Assembly (NCBI RefSeq): GCF_014841215.1
Contig: NZ_JACYTR010000010.1
Location: 1 to 64,000, forward strand
DNA: 64,000 nt
Source: Pseudomarimonas arenosa
GTDB taxonomy: Bacteria > Pseudomonadota > Gammaproteobacteria > Xanthomonadales > Xanthomonadaceae
Direction of reading: 5' to 3'
Part shown: positions 29,593 to 38,062 of the stretch, in pieces
Layout: every line of letters starts with the position of its first letter
Position numbering within the stretch: position 1 is the first letter of the stretch
Program-made: the position numbers and the translations under genes
The notes under the pieces: generated by a model
What the model saw: the letters and a program-made list of their open reading frames with translations, nothing else
The model's database searches: none
What the model was told of the DNA's origin: nothing

Positions 29593-31821
29593 ATGGACGA
29601 CACCACCCAGCGGCTACCTGCTGCAGCCAAGACCAAGCCGCTGCACAAGCCCACCCAGCAACGCAACACATTGCTAAGGGCGACGGTCGCCGCCTTGCTG
29701 GCGGTCGCGGCCTTGCCGTTCGGTTTGGCCGCCTTTCAGATCTACCAGGCGCGTGAATCGATGGTCAATCAGGCGCAGCAGACTCACCTGATCGCCGCGC
29801 GAGCCACCGCCGATCGCATCGACAACGAGCTGCAAAGCCTGATCAATGCGGCCCAGGCCAGCGCCGAGAACCCCCTGCTATACGAAGACCCGCAGTCGGA
29901 TGCCAGTCGTGAGACCCTGGCTGGCCTGCTGATCGGTCGCAGCCGGATCAAACTCGCGGCCACCTTGTTTGGCCAAGCCGAGGCCACCCAACTGATCCAG
30001 ATGGCGCGCGCGCCAGGCCTCGATCCGCCTGATCTGGACCTGCTCGACCAACTCGGCATGCGACCGACACTACTGGAAGTTGACCGGGCTCCCTACGTCG
30101 GGCTGGCGCGTGAAACCGGGCGACCCGGCTTGCGCATCGCCTTGTTGGCCGATGCGCAGCCTCTGCTGGCGGCGTTGCAACCACGTGAGCTTGGCAGCAG
30201 CGCGGAGCTGTACTTGCTCGACGGCACCCGGATCGAGCGCGCTGGCGGCAGCGGTTCGGCCCTGCCCGAGGCCCTGCTGGCAGCGATACGCACGGCACAG
30301 ATCGATGCCCAGGCGGTGCGCACCGAGGTCGATGGCGTGCTCACCGTGGGCGCCTTTGCCCGCCTGGGCGACAGTGGACGCGTAGTGGCGTCGCTGCAAC
30401 CGGCAGCTGACGCCGAGGCCGCGGCCGCGCGTATGCGCCGTGCCGCTTTGATTGCGCTGGCCGCGGTCGGGCTGATGGTGGCCGGACTGAGCCTGCTGGC
30501 CTGGCGCAAGGTATTACAGCCACTGCGCGGCCTGCTTTCCTTGCAACGCAGCGTATTGCCCATGAGCGCTGGCAGCGGATCGGGCAGCGATCTGGCCGAT
30601 CTGCAGGCCACCTTCAAGCAGATTCAGCGCTACCAACGCAATCGCGAGGCGATGAAGGAAGTGTTCCTTGGTCGATACAAGCTGTTAAGCACGCTTGGCC
30701 AAGGCGCCATGGGATCGGTGTTCCTGGCCTGGGACCCGCGGCTGAAACGGCATGTGGCGATCAAGACCATTCACTTGGACAGCGTCGACAGCGCTATGCA
30801 GGCAGCGCTCGCCCGCACCCTGGAAAACGAGGCTGTGGCAGTCGCCAACTTGCAGCACCCGAACATTGTGGCTGTCTACGACCTGGTCGCCGCTGGCGAG
30901 TTCGCCTTCGTGGTAATGGAGTACGTCGAAGGAGGCAACCTGCGCTCAGTGGTCAGTCGCAACGGCGCGCTGGAGGCCAGCGAAGTTGCGCTGATCGCAC
31001 AGCTGATGCTGAAAGCCTTGGATACGGCGCATCGCGCGGGCCTGTTACACCTTGATATCAAGCCCGGCAACGTTCTGATTTCGCCCCAGGGCGAGCTGAA
31101 ACTGACTGACTTTGGCGTCTCGGCTTGGCGTTTCGAGATTCCCGATCTGGTCGCACGTGGCGGATTGGCCGGCACGCCAGGCTTCATCGCCCCCGAATAC
31201 GTCAATGGTGCCGCCCCGTCCGAGCGCTCCGACCTGTTCTCCCTGGGGAAACTGCTGGTTGAGTGCCTGACTGGCGCGGCGCAGCACCTGCCCGGCGCCA
31301 ACACCGGTGACATGCAGCGAGCCGCACAGGTGCCGAGCTTCATCCCCGAGCGCGTGCTGAAGCAGCAGCCCGAGCTTTGCCAGGCGATCTTGGCGCTTTG
31401 CGCGCTGGACCCGCTCAAGCGCCCCAGCTCTGCCGCCGAGTCGCTGCGGGTGTTTGCCCAGCTCAACACCGAAGGCGCGGAAGATCTGCTGGCCAAACGT
31501 GCGCAGGCGCTGGGCGACGAGCAACAGGCTTTCGAAGCAGAAGCAGCCGCCACCTCAGCGCCACCCGGAGGCGCCGGCACCACCACGCGACCACTGCCGA
31601 GCGGTAGAGCTTCGAGCACAGCAGCCACCCTGCCACCACCGGGGCTGTCCGCTGGCGTCAGCGGGGACGCCACTACCCGGCCACCACCCGCAGCAGCCGA
31701 TGCGGTGACCCGCCCGCCCCCGGGTCAGATCAGGCCCAGCGAGCAGCAGCGCGACGGCCGGGATGACACCACTCGACCACCCCCCACGGCCAAGTCGGGC
31801 CAGCCTGGAGGTGCAGCATGA
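29593..31821 (+). CDS. transmembrane Ser/Thr protein kinase with N-terminal sensor and C-terminal kinase
   Basis: The 742-residue protein has a hydrophobic segment at about residues 28-48, a probable periplasmic domain to about 282, a second membrane helix at about 283-303 and a Hanks kinase domain from about 358. The glycine loop is LGQGAMGSVF, the catalytic Lys is in HVAIKTI, the loop is HLDIKPGNVLI, DFG is present, and the activation segment ends GTPGFIAPEY. HLD replaces HRD, so it is a non-RD kinase. The Pro/Thr-rich tail (about 640-742) repeats TTRPLP, ATTRPPP, AVTRPPP and DTTRPPP. Most bacterial Hanks kinases place the kinase at the N-terminus, so this order is unusual. It overlaps the next gene by 4 bp. 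GGAG precedes the ATG. Confidence 0.92.
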   Translation: MDDTTQRLPAAAKTKPLHKPTQQRNTLLRATVAALLAVAALPFGLAAFQIYQARESMVNQAQQTHLIAARATADRIDNELQSLINAAQASAENPLLYEDPQSDASRETLAGLLIGRSRIKLAATLFGQAEATQLIQMARAPGLDPPDLDLLDQLGMRPTLLEVDRAPYVGLARETGRPGLRIALLADAQPLLAALQPRELGSSAELYLLDGTRIERAGGSGSALPEALLAAIRTAQIDAQAVRTEVDGVLTVGAFARLGDSGRVVASLQPAADAEAAAARMRRAALIALAAVGLMVAGLSLLAWRKVLQPLRGLLSLQRSVLPMSAGSGSGSDLADLQATFKQIQRYQRNREAMKEVFLGRYKLLSTLGQGAMGSVFLAWDPRLKRHVAIKTIHLDSVDSAMQAALARTLENEAVAVANLQHPNIVAVYDLVAAGEFAFVVMEYVEGGNLRSVVSRNGALEASEVALIAQLMLKALDTAHRAGLLHLDIKPGNVLISPQGELKLTDFGVSAWRFEIPDLVARGGLAGTPGFIAPEYVNGAAPSERSDLFSLGKLLVECLTGAAQHLPGANTGDMQRAAQVPSFIPERVLKQQPELCQAILALCALDPLKRPSSAAESLRVFAQLNTEGAEDLLAKRAQALGDEQQAFEAEAAATSAPPGGAGTTTRPLPSGRASSTAATLPPPGLSAGVSGDATTRPPPAAADAVTRPPPGQIRPSEQQRDGRDDTTRPPPTAKSGQPGGAA

Positions 31822-32873
31822 TCACTCGCCTATCGATTGCGATATGCGCACTGATGTTGGCAGCCATGCCGATCCGGGCAGCGGATGACTCTGAACTCGC
31901 GGTGCCAACGCCGCTCGGCGCGGCGCAGCTGTTCGAGCATTGGCAGTTCCGCCTCGACGCCGCAGGAAGACCAAACCACTGGCTAAGAAGTGCCGAGCAG
32001 AATCGGGCCGCAAAGATCTCCCTGCCTATCGAGATTGATCGCCACGGCCCCGACATGCAGCTGCGCTGGCAGCCTGACCCGGTGACGGCCGCCGATTCGG
32101 CCATCGGCGTGCTCGGCCCGAAGCACCGGCCGCTGCTACAAAGCGCAGACCCAGCAGGCGTGGCCGATGCACAGATACTCAGCCGCGACGGCCAGCCAGT
32201 CGCGCTGGATCGCTGGTCTGAAGATCTGGAGGAGGGACGGTTCTCGCTTCAGCTTCTGGCCAGCGATCGACTCGGCAACGTCCAGCGGACATCGGCCGGA
32301 CCGTTTTTGCTCGACCGGACTCCGCCGACCCTCAGCTGGCGCCGTCTCGACCCAGCGGAAGGGCTGCCGCACGACGTCTACAATGGCAAACACGCCTTGA
32401 TTGAACTCTCTGTTACGGATGCCGGCGCCGGGCTTGAGTCCGTACAGCTGAATGGATCCAGCGCCGAGGACATCCGCGGCAAACAGCGCCACACCACCCA
32501 GTTCGAGTTCTCCGATGGACAGGTCGAGTTGACTTGGCTGGCAAGCGATCGGGTAGGCAACCGCAGCCAAGGCAGGCTACAGCTGCGCGTCGATCAGCAC
32601 GGCCCTGAGTTGCAGATCGCGTCGGCGGGACAAACGATCGATCTGAAAGCCGCGCGCCTGCCGCCGAATCAAGCGCTGCGACTTACTGCGGTTGACGACA
32701 CTGCCGGCGTGGAGAGCGCCTGCGTGGTGGCATCGATCTGGGGCGAACAGTGCCGCCCCCTTCCACTCGACGTTGTCGGCCTCTCCTGGGGCCGCTTCAC
32801 TCTTGAGTTTCGCGCCCGCGATCGACTTGCCAATATCAGCAACCGTCGCTTCGTGATCGAGGTGACGCCATGA
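31818..32873 (+). CDS. exported protein of unknown function with Ig-like repeats
   Basis: I do not recognise this 351-residue protein as a named family. It begins with a signal peptide (cleavage likely after MPIRA, about residue 21). The mature part looks beta-rich and contains repeated segments such as ELSVTDAGAGLESVQLNG and LTAVDDTAGVESACVV, each followed by a strand ending in FTLEFRARDRLAN-like sequence. Related motifs occur in the next gene. It overlaps both neighbours by 4 bp (ATGA), so it is part of the kinase operon. It may be an envelope partner of the kinase sensor (inference). Confidence 0.8.
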   Translation: MITRLSIAICALMLAAMPIRAADDSELAVPTPLGAAQLFEHWQFRLDAAGRPNHWLRSAEQNRAAKISLPIEIDRHGPDMQLRWQPDPVTAADSAIGVLGPKHRPLLQSADPAGVADAQILSRDGQPVALDRWSEDLEEGRFSLQLLASDRLGNVQRTSAGPFLLDRTPPTLSWRRLDPAEGLPHDVYNGKHALIELSVTDAGAGLESVQLNGSSAEDIRGKQRHTTQFEFSDGQVELTWLASDRVGNRSQGRLQLRVDQHGPELQIASAGQTIDLKAARLPPNQALRLTAVDDTAGVESACVVASIWGEQCRPLPLDVVGLSWGRFTLEFRARDRLANISNRRFVIEVTP

Positions 32874-34216
32874 GCCGCTTGATCGCCTGGATGTCGGCCT
32901 GCCTGATCCTGGCAACTATCGCTGACTATGCCCAGGCCGCAGCCACCTACGAAGACACGGTGGAACCCTATGTGGTCAAGTCAGGGGACACGATCAGCCA
33001 CATCACTCATCGTTTCCTCGGAGATTCGCTGTTCTGGCGTGACAACTGGGCACTCAACCCACAGGTCAAGGACCCGGACAAGCTGCGCATCGGCCAGGTG
33101 TTGCAGATCATCACCCACCGCAAGGTCATCGCGGAAGCAGCGGAAGTGGTGGAGGCAGTCAACCGCACGGAAAAAATGCTGGCTCCGCCGGAGTGGCAAC
33201 CGGCCCATCGCGGCGACCAGCTGAATTCCGGCGATGGTCTGCGAACCCGCCAAAGCTCGACAGCGGAGCTGCGCTTCAACACCGAGTCCAGCCTGCGATT
33301 GGAGGAATTCTCGCAGGTGTTTCTGGCCGAAAGGCGAACCACCCTGCGCGGCGTCGACCGCGGTAGCGTCAAGGTCGAACGCGGCGCCGTGGGACTGGTG
33401 TTTGAACCAATTAAGAAGCCACGCACGGAGATTGAACTGATTGCCGGCCCCAGTGTCACCCGCGCCCAGGCCGAAGCCAACAGCGGCACCCAACTACGCG
33501 CAGCGCCGATGGATGACGGCGGTGCGAAGGTGATGGTCTATCAGGGCAAATCTGAAGTCGAAGCTGCCGGTCAAACCGTCGCCGTAAGCAAGGGCATGGG
33601 CACGCGCGTACCCGACACGGGGCCGCCACTGCCGCCGGTCAAGCTGTTGCCGGCACCGCAACTCGAGCACTCCGAAGTGCGCTGGAACTACAGCAATGGC
33701 CTGCTGCGCTGGCAACCGGTGGAACGCGCTGCTCAGTACGTGATCGAGGTCTGCGCCGATCCCGAGTGCCGTCAGCCACTGCAAAGCGAACAGTTTGATG
33801 CTCAGCAGCTCAGCATCCAGGTCAAGCCATTGCCGGCCGGGCTGAGCTTCTGGCGTGTGCGAGCACTCAGCGATCAACAGCTCGACGGTCACAACAGTGA
33901 AAGCGGTCGCATTCAGATCGACAACCCGCAACCGGATCTGGCCGGACCGATGGTGGCGCTGCAGCCCATTTCCGGCTTCGTGATCGACCAGAGCGGACAA
34001 TACCGACTGGGTCCGAACGCGCGCCTCAAGCTGCATGTACACGACGATCAATCCGGGCTGGCAGCGGTTGAGCTGCTGCAAGCTGACGGCAACTGGGCGC
34101 AGCTGACCGACTTCGAGCTCAGCCCGGACACGCTCGGATCCACACAGCTGCGCGCCCGCGATCAGCTCAACAACGTCACCTTCGTTGACCTCAGCTGGCC
34201 CGATGCCCAGCCCTGA
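32870..34216 (+). CDS. exported LysM and FecR-like domain protein
   Basis: This 448-residue protein has a signal peptide (to about residue 24), a LysM motif at about 30-82 (YVVKSGDTISHITHRFLGD then IGQVLQII), and a FecR-like region at about 110-240 (LNSGDGLRTRQSSTAELRF). A fibronectin/Ig-like part follows (LRWQPVERAAQYVIEV). A terminal segment, LHVHDDQSGLAAVELLQ, resembles repeats in the preceding protein. LysM suggests peptidoglycan binding in the periplasm. In TonB-regulated systems FecR-like domains sense signals, and here the neighbour is a kinase rather than a sigma factor. It is translationally coupled upstream by an ATGA overlap. Confidence 0.85.
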   Translation: MSRLIAWMSACLILATIADYAQAAATYEDTVEPYVVKSGDTISHITHRFLGDSLFWRDNWALNPQVKDPDKLRIGQVLQIITHRKVIAEAAEVVEAVNRTEKMLAPPEWQPAHRGDQLNSGDGLRTRQSSTAELRFNTESSLRLEEFSQVFLAERRTTLRGVDRGSVKVERGAVGLVFEPIKKPRTEIELIAGPSVTRAQAEANSGTQLRAAPMDDGGAKVMVYQGKSEVEAAGQTVAVSKGMGTRVPDTGPPLPPVKLLPAPQLEHSEVRWNYSNGLLRWQPVERAAQYVIEVCADPECRQPLQSEQFDAQQLSIQVKPLPAGLSFWRVRALSDQQLDGHNSESGRIQIDNPQPDLAGPMVALQPISGFVIDQSGQYRLGPNARLKLHVHDDQSGLAAVELLQADGNWAQLTDFELSPDTLGSTQLRARDQLNNVTFVDLSWPDAQP

Positions 34217-34691
34217 ATCAACGCTGCCCGCGCAGCGGACAGCCGATTGGACGGCGGTGATCGACAGCAATGTCTGGCTCGACTTGCTGCTGTTCAAGGA
34301 TCCACGCTGCGCCGCGCTGCGTCTTGCCATCGAGCGGGGCGATCTGCAGCCACTCAGCAATGCCGACTGCCAGAGCGAATGGCTACGAGTGCTTCACTAT
34401 CCCGCGCTATCCCTCAGCGATGATCAGCGGGCCGGCCTGATCACAGCACAAGCCGACTGGGTTCGCCTGATAGCATCAGCGGATACCGCAGGGCCGCGCC
34501 CGGCCAATCCACGCTGCCGCGACCCGGACGACCAGAAATTTCTTGATCTCGCCGTTGAGCAGCGCGCAAACTTCTTGTTCAGCCGGGACAGAGCCTTGCT
34601 CAGGCTGTCACGTCGCTGCCAGAACGCCTTCCAACTTTGGATTGGCGTGCCGCAGGATTGGCCTACCGACCATCACGCCCGTCTCTATTGA
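34203..34691 (+). CDS. PIN-domain protein (putative ribonuclease toxin family)
   Basis: The 162-residue product has the acidic residues of PIN nucleases: Asp in AVIDSNVWLD, Glu in CQSEWLRVL, Asp in RDPDDQKFLDLA and a final Ser/Asp in FLFSRDRALL. It resembles the PIN_3-type proteins annotated as toxin components. I chose ATG 34203, which overlaps the previous gene by 14 bp; a TTG 18 bases upstream is possible. No antitoxin-like gene adjoins it, so it may be a solitary PIN or an RNA-processing enzyme. Confidence 0.82.
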   Translation: MPSPESTLPAQRTADWTAVIDSNVWLDLLLFKDPRCAALRLAIERGDLQPLSNADCQSEWLRVLHYPALSLSDDQRAGLITAQADWVRLIASADTAGPRPANPRCRDPDDQKFLDLAVEQRANFLFSRDRALLRLSRRCQNAFQLWIGVPQDWPTDHHARLY

Positions 34692-34730
34692 GGTTTTCGC
34701 GTTGCGAGAATGGTTGCAGCTCACCGCTTG

Positions 34731-34891
34731 TCTCCCCTCTCCCCTTGCGGGAGAGACCGATGCGCACTGATTTTCGCGCACCGGCTGGTGCCCCGGAACT
34801 CCCTCCCCGATGTTCGGGGAGGGCCGGGGTGGGGTTAGGGAGCCGATCTTCTCCTGCCCAGGGGTCTCGCGAAGCGAGGTTCCTGGGTAGG
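34731..34891. repeat. three consecutive hairpin repeats between the PIN and DUF2721 genes
   Basis: The 245-bp gap holds three strong inverted repeats. They are CTCTCCC/GGGAGAG at 34737-34755; CCCTCCCCGA/TCGGGGAGGG at 34801-34823 (perfect, 3-nt loop); and a compound palindrome at 34853-34891 with outer arms CCTGCCCAGG/CCTGGGTAGG and inner arms CTCGC/GCGAG. They look like short REP-type intergenic elements. None is followed by a T-run. Confidence 0.7.
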
Positions 34892-34936
34892 GGCTCTACA
34901 GCGTCTGTCTCTCAATTCGGAAAGACGAATAAACCC

Positions 34937-35335
34937 ATGGAACTCTCTCTCAGCACGCCCGCCTTGCTGTTTCCGGCCATTTCCCTGCTTCTGCTCGCCT
35001 ACACCAACCGTTTCCTTGCCGTGGCGTCGGTGATCCGCCAGCTGCACGCCCAGACCGAAGGCGGCAGAGGTCAGTTCCATGAAGAAATCGGCAACCTGCG
35101 CTACCGCATCGTATTGATCCGCCGCATGCAACTGATCGGCGTGCTCAGCCTGTTCTTCTGCGTACTGTCGATGTTTCTGCTGTTTGCCGGTTGGATACTC
35201 GGCGGTCACATCGCATTCGGCACCGCCTTGATCATGCTGTTGCTATCGCTGGCAATCTCCGTTCGCGAGATCCAACGCTCAGTGAGCGCACTGGATCTGC
35301 ATCTGCAAAGCCTCGAACGAACCAAGCAAAGTTAG
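34937..35335 (+). CDS. DUF2721 family membrane protein
   Basis: This is a 132-residue inner-membrane protein with an N-terminal helix (LSTPALLFPAISLLLLAYTNR) and two further helices near residues 65-85 and 88-108, matching the DUF2721 layout. I chose ATG 34937 (MELSLSTPALL); longer frames read through the upstream hairpin repeats. The function is unknown. Its stop codon is immediately followed by copy B of the 200-bp repeat. Confidence 0.83.
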   Translation: MELSLSTPALLFPAISLLLLAYTNRFLAVASVIRQLHAQTEGGRGQFHEEIGNLRYRIVLIRRMQLIGVLSLFFCVLSMFLLFAGWILGGHIAFGTALIMLLLSLAISVREIQRSVSALDLHLQSLERTKQS

Positions 35336-35539
35336 GGAATCGCTGAACAAGTTCAGAGATTCCTGTGGTGCAGGGATGCACCGCCGCGATCAACAACGTA
35401 AGTGGTTCATCGCGAATTCGAGCGAATTTCGACGTAGCCGCGGAGTGGCCGAACCGAGTTCGAACCCGTGCCGAACTCGGCGCGACTGAGAAGTCCATGC
35501 TGGACCTTTTCAGACCTTCCTTAGCGGGCTCATCAGACT
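35336..35539 (+). repeat. structured interspersed repeat of about 200 bp, copy B
   Basis: This is the second copy of the element at 27240-27435, in the same orientation and roughly 80% identical by eye, with an insertion of about 10 bp in its middle. It begins on the base after the DUF2721 stop codon. The first hairpin (GAATCGCTGAAC/GTTCAGAGATTC) and the GGTGCA/TGCACC hairpin are kept. It lies between convergent genes. Confidence 0.85.
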
Positions 35540-35559
35540 TCAAGTTGCCGAAACAACAG

Positions 35560-36363
35560 TTAGCGCAGCAGCTCCAGCTTCTCGCGATAGCTGCGGCTCA
35601 GTTTCACTTCATGGCCGGAGTCGAGCAGCAGGAAGTACTCGCCATTCATATGCGGGCGCATCGATTTCACCCGTTGCAGGTTGACGATGGTTGAGCGATG
35701 AATGCGCTGAAAGCGCTTCGGGTCGAGCTGCCCTTCCATGTCGCCCAGGGTGGCGCGCACGATGTGGGTGTCGTCGTCGGCGTGCACGCACATGTAATCG
35801 CCAGCGGCTTCGATCCAGCGAATCGAATCAACCTTGATGCGGATGATCTTGCCGCTGTCCTTGAATGACAGCACTTCGCGATCCTTCAGCACCTCGTCCT
35901 CGGCGTGCTCGGACAATGCATCTTCCAGCAGCAAGTCGGGCTTCCCGGCTACTTGCCTCAGCAGGGCCAGCAGTTTCTCTCGATGCGCCTCTGCGCCGCG
36001 TTCTGCCAGCGCCTCGCGGGCCCGCTCGAGACTCTGCGCCAGGCGTTCGTCCTCCACCGGCTTCAGCAGATAGTCGAGAGCACAGGCCTCGAAAGCGCGC
36101 ACGGCATGATGATCAAAGGCGGTGACAAAGACCACCAGCGGACGTTGATGCTCAGGCAGGGCGGCCAGGGTTTCAAAGCCATCCATGCCGGGCATCTGCA
36201 CGTCCAGAAAGATGACATCGGGTTGCAGCTCGGCCGCCAGTTCCAGAGCCTGCTGGCCATGACCGGCGTTGCCGACCACCTCAACATCCTGGTGCGCGCC
36301 CAGGCGCAATTCCAGGCCGCGGCGAGCCAGGGGCTCATCGTCAACAATCAAAGCTCGCAGCAT
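35560..36363 (-). CDS. LytTR-family response regulator
   Basis: This 267-residue regulator has a receiver domain (acidic pair DD at residues 8-9, phospho-acceptor Asp54 in IFLDVQMPGMDG, Lys in YLLKPVEDE) and a C-terminal LytTR DNA-binding domain (about 165-267; IDSIRWIEAAGDYMCVH-like core, FQRIHRSTIVNLQRV). It resembles AlgR/LytR-type regulators. I chose ATG 36361-36363, with GAGGG upstream; an in-frame start 24 bases earlier is less likely. It is downstream of its probable partner kinase by 83 bp. Confidence 0.93.
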   Translation of the reverse strand: MLRALIVDDEPLARRGLELRLGAHQDVEVVGNAGHGQQALELAAELQPDVIFLDVQMPGMDGFETLAALPEHQRPLVVFVTAFDHHAVRAFEACALDYLLKPVEDERLAQSLERAREALAERGAEAHREKLLALLRQVAGKPDLLLEDALSEHAEDEVLKDREVLSFKDSGKIIRIKVDSIRWIEAAGDYMCVHADDDTHIVRATLGDMEGQLDPKRFQRIHRSTIVNLQRVKSMRPHMNGEYFLLLDSGHEVKLSRSYREKLELLR

Positions 36364-36446
36364 GCTCTGCCCTCCCTCAATCTGCACAGGCTGAGCGTTA
36401 GACCGTGTCGCGCCATGTGCGGATGGTCATGGCAAGCGCTTCTCGC

Positions 36447-37583
36447 TCAGCGGGCAGCCAGCTCGAACGGCAGCTCCATGGTGACCTGGAATCCACCCTC
36501 GGGGCCGTTCCCGGCCGAGAACGACTGCCTCTCACCATACAGAACGCGCAGCCGGTCACGGGTGTTGTCGAGCCCGACGCCGTGGCCGTCGCCACGCGGC
36601 TTTGGACCGTTCTCGCCACACCCCGGCCCATCATCGGTCACTTGCAGCAGCAGGCGCGCCCCCTGCCGTCTGGCCTTGATTCGCAGCCGACCACCTTCAA
36701 CCCGCTTGGCGACCGCAAACTTGATCGCATTCTCGATCAGCGGCTGCAGCAACAGGCTCGGCATCAGGGCCTCCTGGCAGTCATCGCTAACATCGAGTTC
36801 CAGTCTGAGTCGCTCGGCGAAACGGACCTTTTCAATATCGAGATAAAGCCGTATCGCCTCCAGTTCCTGTCGCAGACTGACCTTCTGCATCGGGTCGTTG
36901 TCCAGCGAGTGACGCAGGAAGGAGGAGAGCCCTTGCACCATGCGATTTGCCGTCGGCGTGTCGCGGTCAAGAATCAGGGTCGAAATCGCATTCAACGTGT
37001 TGAACAGGAAATGCGGATTGAGCTGGTAGCGCAGCATCTTCAGCTGTGCCTGGTGGGCCATCGCATTGGCCTCCAGCGCCTGCCGGGTCTGCAACTGCAA
37101 CTCACGATAAAAGCGCAAGGTGATGTAAAGAAAGGCCCAGGCCAGAATCAGGTAGGTGTAGCTGACCATGGCGCCGAGCCAGAAGCTGACCGTGCCGCTT
37201 TCCTTCTTCATCATCTCCGGCTCGGCCAACGACCAGGTATAGGCCAGGGTGATGCTCATCAGACCGCCGACCACGGCACAGGGCAGCAACATGGCGATGG
37301 CGAGCGGTAGCGGCGACAATCCGCGCCACAGGCGCAGCAGATAGCGCAAGCCCAAAGTGCCGACAAAGCCCACGAGGTAGACCGGCAGGGTGACATGCCA
37401 GGCATCGAAGTCGCGACCATTGACCAGGGCAGTGAGGTAGCTGAACAGCGAAACGCCCAACCAGCCGCTGATCTGCAGTTGCCAGAACAGTCGATTCGAA
37501 TTGGCGGTGGCGAAGTCGAAGTGCAAGGGCCTGTACCGATTGCTGGGGGCAGTGAGACTATCGCGTCCAGGTCGATCTACCAC
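36447..37583 (-). CDS. LytS/AlgZ-like sensor histidine kinase
   Basis: This 378-residue membrane kinase has several N-terminal helices (about residues 35-160). The His_kinase domain has the phospho-acceptor His at about residue 191 in QLNPHFLFNTLNAI. The ATP-binding domain has LLLQPLIENAIKFAV and DDGPGCG. It forms a two-component pair with the LytTR regulator downstream. The signal is unknown. The AlgZ/AlgR-type pair in pseudomonads controls pili and alginate, but orthology is not shown here. Confidence 0.92.
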   Translation of the reverse strand: MVDRPGRDSLTAPSNRYRPLHFDFATANSNRLFWQLQISGWLGVSLFSYLTALVNGRDFDAWHVTLPVYLVGFVGTLGLRYLLRLWRGLSPLPLAIAMLLPCAVVGGLMSITLAYTWSLAEPEMMKKESGTVSFWLGAMVSYTYLILAWAFLYITLRFYRELQLQTRQALEANAMAHQAQLKMLRYQLNPHFLFNTLNAISTLILDRDTPTANRMVQGLSSFLRHSLDNDPMQKVSLRQELEAIRLYLDIEKVRFAERLRLELDVSDDCQEALMPSLLLQPLIENAIKFAVAKRVEGGRLRIKARRQGARLLLQVTDDGPGCGENGPKPRGDGHGVGLDNTRDRLRVLYGERQSFSAGNGPEGGFQVTMELPFELAAR

Positions 37584-37771
37584 GGCCCGCGCCAGGCTGC
37601 AGGCGAAGTGACGTGTTGATCGAGCCCCTGGATGGGCAGTCCCGGCGCATGTCGTTCAAGATGGCTGGGTCGCACCATCCTGAGTGAAATGCTATCGCGT
37701 GAAACCACTCTGCGGGCATCGCCCCGGCGCGGCGCGGCGTCGACCGATCGCAGCTGGGCCGCGCCAAGCGC

Positions 37772-38062
37772 TCAGCCGACGCCAAATCCGCTGCGCCCCT
37801 TCACTTCGATTTCATCGCGATCAATCGAATTCACCTGCGAAAACGGCGGCCCCTGTTGCAACCAAGCAGCCAGTTCAGTGATGGCCCGCGGTTCGCCCTC
37901 GGCCACCACCTCCACCCGGCCATCAGGCAGGTTGATCGCATGGCCGCTCAAGGCCAGTCGCTGCGCTTCGCGCCGCGTCGCCGCCCGGAAGCCCACGCCT
38001 TGCACCCGTCCGCTGAGCAGAAAGCGCGCAGCGGCTGGCTCAGACTGTGCAGAATCACTCAT
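37772..38062 (-). CDS. acyP: acylphosphatase
   Basis: Acylphosphatase hydrolyses carboxyl-phosphate bonds. The 96-residue protein has the signature SGRVQGVGFRAATRREA with catalytic Arg26, and Asn44 in GHAINLPDGRVEV. I chose ATG 38060-38062, which overlaps the TlpA-like gene by 8 bp (ATGAGTGA). The 188-bp gap below it, towards the histidine kinase start, shows no gene. Confidence 0.93.
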   Translation of the reverse strand: MSDSAQSEPAAARFLLSGRVQGVGFRAATRREAQRLALSGHAINLPDGRVEVVAEGEPRAITELAAWLQQGPPFSQVNSIDRDEIEVKGRSGFGVG

